Below are positions 47,301 through 58,010 of a stretch of 64,000 nt of DNA, piece by piece (position 1 is the first letter of the stretch; every line of letters starts with the position of its first letter). A model generated the notes under the pieces. The model was not told where the DNA came from. It did not search any database and saw only the letters and a list, made by a program, of their open reading frames with translations. This DNA comes from Gautieria morchelliformis (taxonomy: Eukaryota; Basidiomycota; Agaricomycetes; Gomphales; Gomphaceae): positions 1 through 64,000 of the forward strand of contig WHVA01000541.1 of NCBI GenBank assembly GCA_015179125.1. The letters are read 5' to 3'. The position numbers and the translations under genes were made by a program.

Positions 47301-50300
47301 GGGGTATATCGTGTACCAGTGCGAGGTAGCCCTGGAATTTCCAAGAAAGTCAATGTACGGCTCTTGTATCGCTATTATATCATATTTGCTGGGGTGGCAC
47401 TTAGCTAGGAGGTCTGTGGTCGCCGTGAGCGACTTGTTTACGTTCTGTTGTCTGACCCGCAAGTATTTTCTGAGTGTGTCATCTTCACTCATCCCCGATA
47501 TAAGTCCGCGTTGTTGTCCTCTCGCTGTTGTCCTTCTGGTGGCTCTCCCCCTATGCCGTACTCATCCAAGCGTGCCTGTCGTCCCTCTCCACTTGCCCAG
47601 CCGGCGTCGCGATGTCCTCTTGGCGGGTTGCCTCCTCTGTTTCCCTCACGCTGCCCCCTCCCCCTCTAACTACATTCCACTCCCCGTATTGTTGCATTTC
47701 TGCATTCTGTCTCCTGATTGCGTTTTGCTCGTTGAATTTCCTAAGGAGCTCGCCCGCGTCTTCGACCTGCCTCCCATCTCCTTGCTGCTCCCAGGTCCAG
47801 GGGCTGTCTCCAGGGAAATATTTGTATGTATGTTCCGCGTCTGTTCTTTCTATCACTTGGCATGGAGTTTGAATGCAGGACAAGTCCGGTCCCAGGACGC
47901 GTGCCCATGTTCATCGCAGTTCACACACTTGAACTTGCTCGGGTCTGTTTCCTCGCATTGCGCTGTCCTGTGGGGTTTGCCACATGTGCCGCACTTCTCC
48001 ATCTCCGTGCACTCGACAGCCATGTGCCTGGCATTGTGCTTCTGACATTTCAGGCACCGTCGGGGTTCCTTTTTCATTCTCCTCACCCAGGTACGCTTGC
48101 CCGCTATTATCATTCCGTCTCTGATACTCTGATACTCTGATTTGCTGCCTCTGTGGTCGCGAACTTCGCTATGATATGCGCCGACCTTTGTCCCTCTGTT
48201 CTCCAGTGTACCGGTTTGATCCATTTTGTTGATATGAGAGTGTTGTCCGGCAGCATCGAGTCGCACTCGATCTTTTGAAGTTCGGCGAGGGCATCTGGTG
48301 CATGGGTGAGCGGCACATACTCTACTATGACTGATACCGCCCTGTCTTTGATGACCGCCGTCCCGCTGAACTTCTCTAGAAATTCCCCTTTGTGAGCTTG
48401 TATCCACGTCGCTGCGTCTGCCGTGCACAGCTCAAAGACTATCCCTCCGTTGGCTAGTTTCTTGGCCCCCATGAAACACACCCCGTTGTTGTCATCCGTC
48501 CGATCGAGCTGGTCTGCGGCTTCGTTGGCTTTCGCCACGAGTTCCTGTTCCGAGAGAGTAGCAAGTGCATTTTGTTCGGCTCTCGGGTTGTTGTCGATCA
48601 GGATCTGACATTGACGTGCTTTTGCCCTGGCCAGGTTGTTGGGGTGTGATAGTGGGACATTGCCCCTCAGCGCCGCCACGTATGTCGTCCTTGGTGCCCC
48701 TCTTCCGATTTCTCCCTCCTCCCCCCTTTGAGCTCCGTTCTCCTCCTCCATTCGCCTAGCCACTTCCTTCAGCACCTCCCGAGCAAACTCCGTTAAGTTC
48801 CTCGCCGTCTCTGTCGCTGCTTCTACGTTGTCTATGGTCGGTCTTAGTTTTTCTTCGACGTAGTGTTGGGTCGTCTCCCCGACCCCTTTGGCCGTCTCGT
48901 CCATCATTAGCACTGCTACTGACCTTATGCCTTCCTGTAGAGTTTTCCCCGTCGTACTGTGTGCCAGCGACAACAGTATGTAGCTAAGCAGCCCTGTGGT
49001 TAGGTTGTCCTCCTTTGCGCAGAAACCGTGCTTGTCTAGGAAGCTTCGCGCTCCTTCCTTGGTCCGGACTGCCATGTATGGGTCCGCTAGGAGTTCTGCC
49101 CTGGACTTGCTGCCGCCCTGTTGGTTGTTGGCCCGCGTTCTGTGTTGGGACGCAGTGTGCATCGGTGGGTCTGCGCTCGGTGGCATGCCCCTTTTGGATC
49201 GCTTCTTTTTGTAGAAGGTTTTTTTTTGGGGTCGCTTTGGTGTGTCTATGATAGCATTCGTCCTTTCTATCTAGTGTGTGTGTGTGAAAAAGTGTTTTTG
49301 GGTTTTGGGATGTTATGGTGGGCGTGAGAAAGTTTCAGGAATGCTTGGTTTGTTTCACTGGTAGACTGGGTTGCAATGCCGATTGATGCTCAATAGGGCA
49401 TTGAGACAGTCGCACAGCCATGCGGAGTTGATGAGGAAAAAGCTGAAATACGCCACACATCATGAATATCACAGTGAGAGACATAGCACAGGGACTCACC
49501 TCAAATCCAGGATGAGCTGTAACATCTTCGCTTTGCTCGTTTGTCTTTGCGACACTGAAGCTGAACATACGGTCTTCATTGTAGTCTTCTTCGACCTCGT
49601 CCTCAGACTGAGCGTTGTCATAAGTAGCAAACTTATTAAAATCTAAAGCTCGAGCGTGCTTGGGCGATACCAAAGCCAAAACTTGATCGGCGATTTTAGT
49701 AAGATATCTGAGGTTGATGTGCGTCAAGAGAGCCACATAGTCGATGTTGTGAAGCTTGCCTTATAAATGTCACACGATTCTTTGAGACCGAAGACATTGC
49801 ATCGTCATCCCAAGTGGTATCCTCGGGCCAGTATACAACATAGAACCGTTTCGTTGTCGCTGCCTCTGACGGTGCCTCAAAAATGTAGAGACCGGATGTG
49901 AGGGATGGAACTGTATGCATAGAGTGCTCTGTGCGCGGCATCAGGAGAAGAGAGGCCCTGAAGAGCACGCAAGTCACGATTTTGGAAATTCGAACAGTAT
50001 ATCAATACGTACGTGTCTTCGTCTACGGCTTCGATTTCCAGGAGCAAGCGGACAATCTCAGATTTGCTACCATATACACTGATAGGTTTGATGAGGAATT
50101 GATCCAATGTGGTAAAGTTGACGTGGGTCAATGACACGTATGCACCAGGAGATACGTAGTTGATGAAATGACTTAATGGTTCTTGAGAGATGATTACCTT
50201 GTTGACTGCAACTTGTTATATTTTTCTGCCATTTGACGGTTGTAGACTCCGGTGACTTACCAAGCCCACTGCTAGCTTGCTCACTGATGATAAGTTCAAG

Positions 50301-50664
50301 AAGTCGATATCCTCTGATCTTGTCAGCAAGGTCCAGAGATGGCAGCAACGCAGTGGTGTCGCTATGACGATCCTCTGAAATGATCATTGCGTTGTTTTCG
50401 ACATGGCAATGGTCAATCGGTCTATCGCCGCCAGTGGGCAGTGGACTTTCGCTATCGTTTGAAATCAAATCGTCAATGTCCATAGGGTCGCCGTCGCTAG
50501 GGCTATGGAGTACGTCGGTATCTCCTGGATTTCCTGACACTTTAGCATATTAATGATGGTTGTAGGTGAAGTCGACGAGAAAAAGACGACCCACTAGGAG
50601 CCCTTGATAGGCTTGTCCAGTCCTGATCTTCCGCCATCTGTTGAAGTACCTCAGGAGGATCCAT
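32319..50664 (-). CDS. Giant RHD3-like GTPase / Cys-rich / VWA protein gene, split by two transposons
   Basis: The start is M-D-P-P-E-V-L-Q-Q-M at 50664. An acidic N-terminal region follows (to 49352), interrupted by the LINE, continuing at 43303-43015, interrupted by the Harbinger element, and resuming at 39495. A long region (38208-36853) looks beta-propeller-like. A P-loop G-Q-Q-S-V-G-K-S (about 36730) and D-F-E-G (about 36500) mark a GTPase resembling RHD3/Sey1. Then comes a Cys/His-rich region (35300-34130; for example C-Q-L-C-R-R-L-C) and a VWA domain with the metal-site motif D-R-S-S-S-M-S (about 33125) and F-L-S-D-G-E (about 32670), ending at 32319. I recall intact proteins of this kind in mushrooms; function unknown. 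Removing each insert with one copy of its duplicated target restores frame. About 8.8 kb remains without the inserts. Tens of short introns are implied, and exon limits are approximate. Confidence 0.75.
39730..41257 (+). CDS. Harbinger accessory protein (Myb/SANT-like DNA binding)
   Basis: The start is M-S-P-R-K-R-K-R-A-E at 39730, with a basic, Lys/Ala/Pro-rich N-terminus. After introns near 40006-40052, 40295-40343, 40460-40508 and 40682-40733 the protein reads L-T-D-M-L-L-T-V-L-E-D, W-K-D-A-S-L-V-Q-M-G-N-V-V-K-N-R-V-N, then W-G-E-I-K-I-R-F-P-W-F (about 40510), a trihelix/SANT-like pattern seen in Harbinger ORF1 proteins. A coiled-coil-prone Glu/Arg-rich C-terminus (about 40980-41200) ends at 41257. 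No stop is seen in the frame I followed. In this superfamily the accessory protein helps bring the transposase to the nucleus and the ends. It converges on the transposase gene about 100 bp away. Confidence 0.7.
41356..42817 (-). pseudogene. Harbinger DDE transposase (DDE_Tnp_4 type), one nonsense codon
   Basis: An acidic N-terminal region begins near 42817, followed by F-R-Q-Y-L-R-V-W-P-Q-T-F. The catalytic Asp residues lie in M-V-D-G-T-L-V-P-L (about 42140) and W-A-D-S-A-Y-P-L (about 41850), and the Glu in S-E-H-C-I-G-F-I-K-G-R-F (about 41690), so the DDE triad is complete. An intron of about 70 nt lies near 41810-41740 and another near 42055-41990. A single in-frame TGA after W-A-G (about 42307) is the only break I see, where the family usually has a residue in a G-x-G-F-G-T-V context. 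Genetic decay is otherwise minimal. It could still be mobilised in trans. Confidence 0.8.
43527..47492 (-). pseudogene. LINE ORF2: endonuclease, reverse transcriptase, RNase H
   Basis: An apurinic-type endonuclease (A-I-Q-E-P-Y-I-D near 47370; G-D-F-N-R-H-H-P near 47020; S-D-H-F-P-V near 46760) is followed by reverse transcriptase. Its landmarks are L-F-L-D-I-K-G-A-F (about 45640) and F-V-D-D (about 45370), with A-P-G-V-N-G-I-P-N upstream. RNase H has Y-T-D-R-S near 44475, F-E-A-E-L-V-G near 44360, A-A-D-N-Q near 44280 and G-N-E-R-A-D near 44115. A C-terminal C-P-A-C-S-K and H-x-x-x-x-R-C zinc motif lies near 43770. APE plus RNase H fits the Tad1 or I group. Two in-frame stops (TGA at 47088-47090, TAA at 45180-45182) interrupt an otherwise continuous frame, so the copy is young but not self-sufficient. 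Confidence 0.9.
47551..49186 (-). pseudogene. LINE ORF1: gag-like protein with CCHC knuckles
   Basis: The start is M-P-P-S-A-D-P-P-M-H at 49186. A helical, coiled-coil-prone N-terminal region (about 48900-48770) is followed by three zinc-knuckle-like motifs: C-L-K-C with H and C (about 48060), C-G-T-C-G-K-P-H-R-T-A-Q-C (about 48000) and C-V-N-C with H and C (about 47930). A tandem duplication of the 8-mer AGTATCAG (about 48121-48138) shifts the frame, and a one-base deletion near 47868 shifts it again before the C-terminus. ORF1 proteins bind the element RNA. Confidence 0.85.
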
Positions 50665-51308
50665 GTTTGAGGAAACGTCTGACGTGCCACCCATGTCAAA
50701 GGTTAACTTGGTGGCAAGGAAGGCTTGAAGGCTTCAGTTTTATGTAAGTGCAGCCCGCAAATCAGGAGGTGAAAGGAGCCAATTTGACAGACATGATCGA
50801 TGACCCTATTTTAGGTAAAAAATTTCCCGGTAAATGTACTTATGTCAGACAATGCTGCAATGTCAAACGTCGTTACGCTACTGTAGCATGCAGTTCATCA
50901 CTTAGTGCAGCACCGCTAGGTGATCTCCTGTAAAGTGTTAGAATTCGATGTCATACCTACAAGGACTCACACCAGTTCCACCCATATGGTCCAGACTTCG
51001 CTTTTCCGCTTTCCTCAGTCGTTCACGCACTCTGAACGTCGGAGGTAAGAAAGAACGCTTAGTTACACTCGTTTATCCTCCCTATTACTCACTCGCACTG
51101 TAGCTTATCACAGTGCAGGTAATACAAAGTCATTCATGCACTCTGAACGTCTGAGCTTATCACAGTGCAGATCCCAATATAAACTCCGGCATAGCATGGG
51201 GTTGAAAGACTGCATGTCCGACAGTCCGTGTCATGGAGACCAAAACCAAGCACAACTGGAGTGAAGAAACAAATTATGATGACAATCACTGGGTATGTAT
51301 AAAACCTC
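50665..51308. promoter_or_regulatory. Upstream region of the giant gene
   Basis: No gene is seen. GCTTATCACAGTGCAG occurs twice (about 51102 and 51153), along with two copies of GCACTCTGAACGTC. This stretch lies directly upstream of the start at 50664 and probably contains its promoter, though no clear TATA box was placed. Confidence 0.35.
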
Positions 51309-53108
51309 TGCAATATGACGCGGAGAATGCACTTTTAATATTTTAAGGGTTTACAGACAAACCAGCGCGTTTACAGACAAACCAGCGCGTTTACAGACAA
51401 GCCAGCGCGCTTACAGACAAACCAGCGCGCTTACAGACAAGCCAGCACGTTTACAGACAAGCCAGCGCGCTTACAGACAAACCAGCGCATTTACAGACAA
51501 GCCAGCGCGTTTGCAGCGCATTTCCAAAGTGATCGGCGCATTTCCTTTAATTTTTGAAGTGTATACAGACAAACCAGCGCGTTTATGGAGTGATCAGCGC
51601 ACTTACAGTGACCAGCGCGTTTACACCATGGACCTTGAGTCGGAGTCGGTCATTGCTGTAAATGGACAATTGGACAGGACACCTCCTCGCACGCACCCTC
51701 ACACGCATCCACGACGCCGCTCGATCCAGCCACCTCCCACCCTACCACCTCCACGCGCCACCACACACCCCCTCGCACAACGCCGCTCGACGCTGTCACC
51801 ACACACGCGCCACCTCGCACGCACCCTCGACCCGCTCGATGCTGCCACCACATGCGCGCCACCTCACAGACACCCATGACGCCACTCGACGCTGCTATCA
51901 CACAGGCGCCACCTCGCTCCGCCCGCCGCCTGCGCTTTATTCCCCGTTGCCGTCCCCGTCGCCTTCTGGTTCTCCCACGGACTCGCGCGGTGACACGCCT
52001 GTCGCGGTGCTGGAGGCGGAGGCGGAGTCCGAGGAGGTAATGGGGTCTGCGCCCCGCTTGTCCACGTTGGCGCTGGCGTAGAGCTCCGCCCTGTCGCCGG
52101 GTGCGTATGCGTCTGTCGGCGTGCGGTCCAGGTCTGCGTCGGCGCTAGGATCAAGATCGGGTGCGGGCGAGGGCTCGGTGCACCACCGCACCGCGTGCTC
52201 CTGCACACTGGGGCATGTTCCAGATGCGGTGGCGATGCGGCCATGCCCTGGCGTGTGAGAGTGGGGGACGATAGCGCGTCCTGCACTCCTGCTCCCAGGC
52301 GACCCGGCCGCCGACGTGCGCGCGTGGGGTTGTGAGGAGTCGTGGGCGAGCGGGGGGAGTCTAACCGTGCGGAGTGGGGCGACTCGATCCTTGGGCGTGG
52401 GTGCCGGTGCGAGGGTGCCGGTGCGAGCGAGGGAGCAGGAGTGAGCGTCAAATAGCGCCGTGGAGTTACATAATTCTCCCTCTCATGACACCCTACCACC
52501 ACTATCCATGAGGACACAGCAGTTTTATTTTGAGGGGATTATGGTGGACACATGGCTTGCCAGGGCTCAGCCTATACTTCCCTATGCACCATATGCACCT
52601 TATGAAGTGTCTCATTAATTTTAGAGATACCATCTTGCATCCCAATATTGGGCCTCAAAGAGTTCAGATACTCTGACTGAGTGACAGATGTGCAGTACAA
52701 ATTGCACATGAGCCTGTTTGAATCTGCTGCTGTGACCTTTTCACAATATCTTTCAAATGCTGTCGGACTCTCAGCCTGACCCAATTTGCCTCAAAGCACA
52801 TGTTACTGTGAGAAAACTCAACAATCTTCTCTCTTGGTTCTATTACCAGTAAGAGTTTTCTGCTCAGTAGGACTAGGCTGATCTAGTGTATAAGATACAG
52901 TCCAGTTGTGTTATGTATCGGAAATCCTGGAGAACAGAACTGAAAGGACAGTGGCTTCTGTTGTGCCCCCAATGAACTATTGTCCTAGGTATTTCAGTAT
53001 TGATTATCAGAGACCGGAAGAGGCAGAGGTAGGGAGGGTTCAGGAGTTGAGCTTAGTCGAATGGGTCAGGGGTCGGAAGTCAGAGAGCGGAGGTCAGAAA
53101 AGGCGGAA
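51309..53108 (+). repeat. Left arm of a 1.8 kb inverted repeat
   Basis: The arm matches the reverse complement of 55388-57168 nearly base for base. It begins TGCAATATGACGCGGAGAA, contains a 20-bp minisatellite (51350-51520), a GC-rich block (51660-52450) and a block with an open frame shared by both arms (52572-52784). It ends at the solo LTR target site. Open frames in the GC-rich block are low-complexity Pro/Arg/His- or Ala/Ser-rich. No family is recognised. Confidence 0.95.
51350..51525 (+). repeat. 20-bp minisatellite, GTTTACAGACAAACCAGCGC
   Basis: About eight nearly perfect tandem units are followed by scattered decayed units to 51630. The inverted counterpart is at about 56880-57130, where the units are more diverged. 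Confidence 0.95.
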
Positions 53109-53109
53109 G

Positions 53110-54132
53110 TGTCATGACCTGTCTATTTCCCTCACCCCGCTATCTCTACGTTCCCCCTCATCACTCCCCCCACATCTTCGCCTGTGTTCGCTCCACCTTT
53201 TGACCACTCTTCCTCTACGTTCGCTCCATTCGCTGCCATTCTCCGAACGACTATTCGCTGCTCACATCATTCGCCAGCAGGCACGCCATCAAACACGATC
53301 GATACCATTTACCCGGCGTGATGGTTCATCACTGGCCCCATCACCTTCTTGATCCAACCCCTTTAGGTGTTCATATGGCTGGGATGCATTCGCAGAACGT
53401 CCTACCCATAGCTTGTGTGGGATCAACCCAGCAGACGAAGAGTCCATGCAGGGTGGTGGATATGCAGGTCCTAAGGCATGTTTTCGTACATAGGTGCCTT
53501 CGCCCTCTTTCCTCTCCATCGTTTCATGTTTGAACCCCTCTTCCATTCCATTGTATGTTTATTTCATCTATTTGTATCATGACTGCACACCCCTATCCAA
53601 CCCTGACTCATGACAGCCTCTTTCCTATTTGCTGTTACTATATGAGCATTTGATATAAGTAGTCTACATTCGCATGTATATTCTCCAGTTCAATTATCAT
53701 ACATCTATCTTGTGCAAATTTGACCTCACTGTGATCATCGTCTTGAGCCCTCACCTGTAGATTCCTATCTTCGACCAGAGGAGGACTTGAGCACCACTGG
53801 TGAGTTTTCATACTTCACCTTCGTTACTTTAGCCTTCGAACCATTTTCTGTGTTGTCGGCGAAGGACTCCGAAGGAGCGCCTTCGCTGGCGAAAGGATTG
53901 TCGCTACTTAGACAACCTTTCCGTGACACCTTGCATGTTACATCGTCAAGTGCCATGGGCTATTTCGCTACGACTGTAGATAGGGCGAGCTCCGTTCAGG
54001 CAGCTCTCTTATCTTCTGAACATTTATTGGTTCACCCTATTCGCTGAATGGCATACTTATTCGCACAAGTTATTCGGGCATTCACTGTGTTCACTAATAC
54101 ACGATATTAACGCCTAAAAACCAATCTTGACA
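53110..54132 (+). repeat. Solo LTR, family B, with exact GGAAG duplication
   Basis: It runs from TGTCATGACC to CCAATCTTGACA (1023 bp), flanked by GGAAG at 53105-53109 and 54133-54137. It is a clean solo LTR left by recombination of a full family B element, inserted at the inner end of the left inverted arm. Confidence 0.95.
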
Positions 54133-54137
54133 GGAAG

Positions 54138-55387
54138 CTGCTGTCCTTGCTAGTTCCGATTTCCAGGATTCATGATATGTAACATTTGTCATAGTTACTT
54201 CTGCTCGCATCAGAATTGCTTACCTCCACCTCCTGAGATGTTGTTCCAGCTTTTTGTATAAAACCCAGTCATGTAAGCTCTCTGTTTCTGCAATCAGATA
54301 ATCACTAGCTGATGACAAAGAAGTGCGTTGAAACTCCGCGGAACAACCCAACACCGTCCTAAACCCTTTGTTTAGGATGGCCTCCTCCTCCCTGTCCTAA
54401 ACATTTCATTTCATTTAAATTTGACAGTTATTTGACAGCTCATCCCAGAATGGCATACCATTCCCCTGCTATGCCCCCCCGTCCATCTCAGCCACTAAGT
54501 AGCCAGGACCAAGCATCAGAGCTCAGTCAACGAGCTGCCATGCACATGGTTAACTGAAAATTGGATTTTGGTCTTACAGTTCAAGCTATTGGTTTAAATC
54601 TGACAGCTGTCATGTATCACTCATATCAGAACCTTGGATTTAGGTGTTTAGGACTATGGATAGGCATCCAATGAATGCCACAATAATGCTTGCAGCAATA
54701 AAGCAGTGTGCAATTGGAGTTCCCTTGACAGTTGGAGTCAAGTGGCAATGTTCAAGTTCAGGGATGGCAAAGGTTCTCCCAGCTTCCATCACAACGAAAG
54801 ATGAGAGTTCTAGGATATCCTTGAGGGCCTGTCAGAGGTAGCAACTTGTTACAACCATACCGCCCAACCATCTCCGCCAGCTCGGTAACACTTCTGTATC
54901 ACCTCCAACTCTATTTCTGCAACCTCCACCACCCTCAGCCTTGACCCCTTGTTCTTCAACACCCCTGTTCGACTCTATTCATTGGCCCTCCATACTCAAC
55001 CCTTAGTACAGCAAGACACCAGTTTCCGGTCCATCAGGAATTCTGTTTGTTCTGCTGTCCATTAGACTTGCGTACCCCTTGTTCTTTTGCCCATTGTTCT
55101 TGACTCTACCCTGCACCCCCTTGTAGTTCCCTTGTTTCATATTAGTTACTTACTCCATTTGTCATAGTTACTTCTGCTTTCACCAGAATTGCTTGGTCCC
55201 ACCCCATTACTTGTTGATCCAATTACTTTTTGATCCAACTCCTTGTATAAACCCCCTCATGTATACTCTTTGTTTCTGCAATCAGATAATCAACTTTGAT
55301 AGGTGAATCCCCTCGCATTGTCTCCTGTTCTTAGCACGGCGAGTCTTGCAAGTCCTCCGTCTCTCTCTCTGCCTTATGATACTCTGT
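54138..55387 (+). repeat. Spacer between inverted arms: two family C LTR-like pieces
   Basis: About 54160-54310 and 54960-55340 share GTCATAGTTACTTCTGCT, a TTTGTATAAA-type box and TCTGTTTCTGCAATCAGATA, and match the minus-strand fragment at 8745-9170. Between them (54420-54850) a stop-filled plus-strand frame shows gag-like composition without a recognisable motif. The two similar pieces may be LTRs of one retroelement flanking a deleted interior. Confidence 0.5.
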
Positions 55388-57168
55388 TTTCCACCTTTTC
55401 TGACCTCCGCTCTCTGACTTCCGACCCCTGACCCATTCGACTAAGCTCAACTCCTGAACCCTCCCTACCTCTGCCTCTTCCGGTCTCTGATAATCAATAC
55501 TGAAATACCTAGGACAATAGTTCATTGGGGGCACAACAGAAGCCACTGTCCTTTCAGTTCTGTTCTCCAGGATTTCCGATACATAACACAACTGGACTGT
55601 ATCTTATACACTAGATCAGCCTAGTCCTACTGAGCAGAAAACTCTTACTGGTAATAGAACCAAGAGAGAAGATTGTTGAGTTTTCTCACAGTAACATGTG
55701 CTTTGAGGCAAATTGGGTCAGGCTGAGAGTCCGACAGCATTTGAAAGATATTGTGAAAAGGTCACAGCAGCAGATTCAAACAGGCTCATGTGCAATTTGT
55801 ACTGCACATCTGTCACTCAGTCAGAGTATCTGAACTCTTTGAGGCCCAATATTGGGATGCAAGATGGTATCTCTAAAATTAATGAGACACTTCATAAGGT
55901 GCATATGGTGCATAGGGAAGTATAGGCTGAGCCCTGGCAAGCCATGTGTCCACCATAATCCCCTCAAAATAAAACTGCTGTGTCCTCATGGATAGTGGTG
56001 GTAGGGTGTCATGAGAGGGAGAATTATGTAACTCCACGGCGCTATTTGACGCTCACTCCTGCTCCCTCGCTCGCACCGGCACCCTCGCACCGGCACCCAC
56101 GCCCAAGGATCGAGTCGCCCCACTCCGCACGGTTAGACTCCCCCCGCTCGCCCACGACTCCTCACAACCCCACGCGCGCACGTCGGCGGCCGGGTCGCCT
56201 GGGAGCAGGAGTGCAGGACGCGCTATCGTCCCCCACTCTCACACGCCAGGGCATGGCCGCATCGCCACCGCATCTGGAACATGCCCCAGTGTGCAGGAGC
56301 ACGCGGTGCGGTGGTGCACCGAGCCCTCGCCCGCACCCGATCTTGATCCTAGCGCCGACGCAGACCTGGACCGCACGCCGACAGACGCATACGCACCCGG
56401 CGACAGGGCGGAGCTCTACGCCAGCGCCAACGTGGACAAGCGGGGCGCAGACCCCATTACCTCCTCGGACTCCGCCTCCGCCTCCAGCACCGCGACAGGC
56501 GTGTCACCGCGCGAGTCCGTGGGAGAACCAGAAGGCGACGGGGACGGCAACGGGGAATAAAGCGCAGGCGGCGGGCGGAGCGAGGTGGCGCCTGTGTGAT
56601 AGCAGCGTCGAGTGGCGTCATGGGTGTCTGTGAGGTGGCGCGCATGTGGTGGCAGCATCGAGCGGGTCGAGGGTGCGTGCGAGGTGGCGCGTGTGTGGTG
56701 ACAGCGTCGAGCGGCGTTGTGCGAGGGGGCGTGTGGTGGCGCGTGGAGGTGGTAGGGTGGGAGGTGGCTGGATCGAGCGGCGTCGTGGATGCGTGCGAGG
56801 GTGCGTGCGAGGAGGTGTCCTGTCCAATTGTCCATTTACAGCAATGACCGACTCCGACTCAAGGTCCATGGTGTAAACGTGCTGGTCACTGTAAGTGCGC
56901 TGATCACTCCATAAACGTGCTGGTTTGTCTGTATACACTTCAAAAATTAAAGGAAATGCGCCGATCACTTTGGAAATGCGCTGCAAACGCTCTGGCTTGT
57001 CTGTAAACGCGCTTTCTTGCCTGTAAACGCGCTGGCTTGTCTGTAAACGTGCTGGCTTGCCTGTAAACGTGCTGGTTTGTCTGTAAGCGCGCTGGCTTGT
57101 CTGTAAACGTGCTGTTCTGTCTGTAAACGCTTAAAATATTAAAAGTGCGTTCTCCGCGTCATACTGCA
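55388..57168 (-). repeat. Right arm of the 1.8 kb inverted repeat
   Basis: Reverse complement of 51309-53108 with only scattered differences; predicted translations of the shared frames differ at one or two residues. The outer end is TGCAGTATGACGCGGAGAA read on the minus strand. Confidence 0.95.
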
Positions 57169-57730
57169 AGACTCCATCCACATTTTAAACGTTGGATATA
57201 TTATGGTGTCCATAAGCCAGCTCAAAATGCCAAATTTGCAAATTTGTGCTTACCAACAATTGTGCCCTTTGGCTAACTGTGCATGCTGAGATGTCATGCA
57301 TGCTCTTTGTTTACCGTAACCCACAGCAAAAAATAATGAAAAAAGAGCAAATCCAGTAATCATTTGAAACTATGGGAAATGGCGAAGACTTCTTCCTTTT
57401 GTTTACAATTTAAGACATAAGGAAATTCTGAATAAAAACATATCATGTTCACTTCATAAGATGTAAGGGGACAAATGTATTTGATTCATTGTTGAGTTCA
57501 CTATTGCTGTCTACTAAACTGTTCCAAAAGCAAAAGCTTTGGAACCTTTGTTCCTGATCTAAATTGACCCTGTCTTCTCCATGACCCAATCATGTGATTG
57601 ATGGCCTTGAGTACAATACACCAGGCTGAGCTTAGTCAGCCTGCACAGGCACCGCACATTAGGATGACTGTAGCATCCCCAGTCCCTGAGCATAAAAGAA
57701 TATTATCTATTCTTTTAAATCTGATGATCA
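57169..57730. other. No gene recognised
   Basis: AT-rich sequence without a convincing frame, repeat or element end. Confidence 0.4.
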
Positions 57731-58010
57731 CATTAAGAATAAATTCCATCCATTTCCTCAATGGAAACAACTTTCCATGTTCACCTCTTCAGTAAGAGTC
57801 ATCCCTGTGTGATATTCATAATAAATCCCACCCAGCATAAGGTCCAGGACAAAGAAGCTATTTTCATTGTCCTGGAAGACATAACACAAGTTGACCTTGA
57901 ATGGAAGGTCAATCTGGGAAGGGACATCAATTCCATCCATTTCCTCAATGGAAACAACTGTTCACACTCTCCTCTCCAGTAACAGCCATTCCTGTGTGAT
58001 ATTCATGACC
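57731..58010 (+). repeat. Direct repeat of about 85 bp, 191-bp spacing
   Basis: The block ATTCCATCCATTTCCTCAATG through TGTGTGATATTCAT occurs at about 57735-57823 and 57926-58008. No coding sequence is recognised. Confidence 0.85.

Larger units (their letters stand above)
43318..49334 (-). mobile_element. Full-length LINE (Tad1/I-like, APE-RT-RNase H)
   Basis: A poly(A) tail (poly-T on the plus strand, 43318-43340) marks the 3' end. The 17-bp sequence TCAGGAATGCTTGGTTT stands at 43304-43320 and again at 49335-49351 as the target duplication. Two ORF regions follow the usual gag-like then pol order on the minus strand. The insertion interrupts the giant gene, and joining the flanks over one copy of the duplication restores a readable frame. 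A truncated relative lies at 28480-29020. Confidence 0.95.

Noticed and set aside
51511-52517. Pro/Thr/His-rich and Ala/Ser/Asp-rich frames in the inverted arms
   Set aside because: Conserved between arms only because the arms are nearly identical; low complexity, and no codon-level constraint can be shown.
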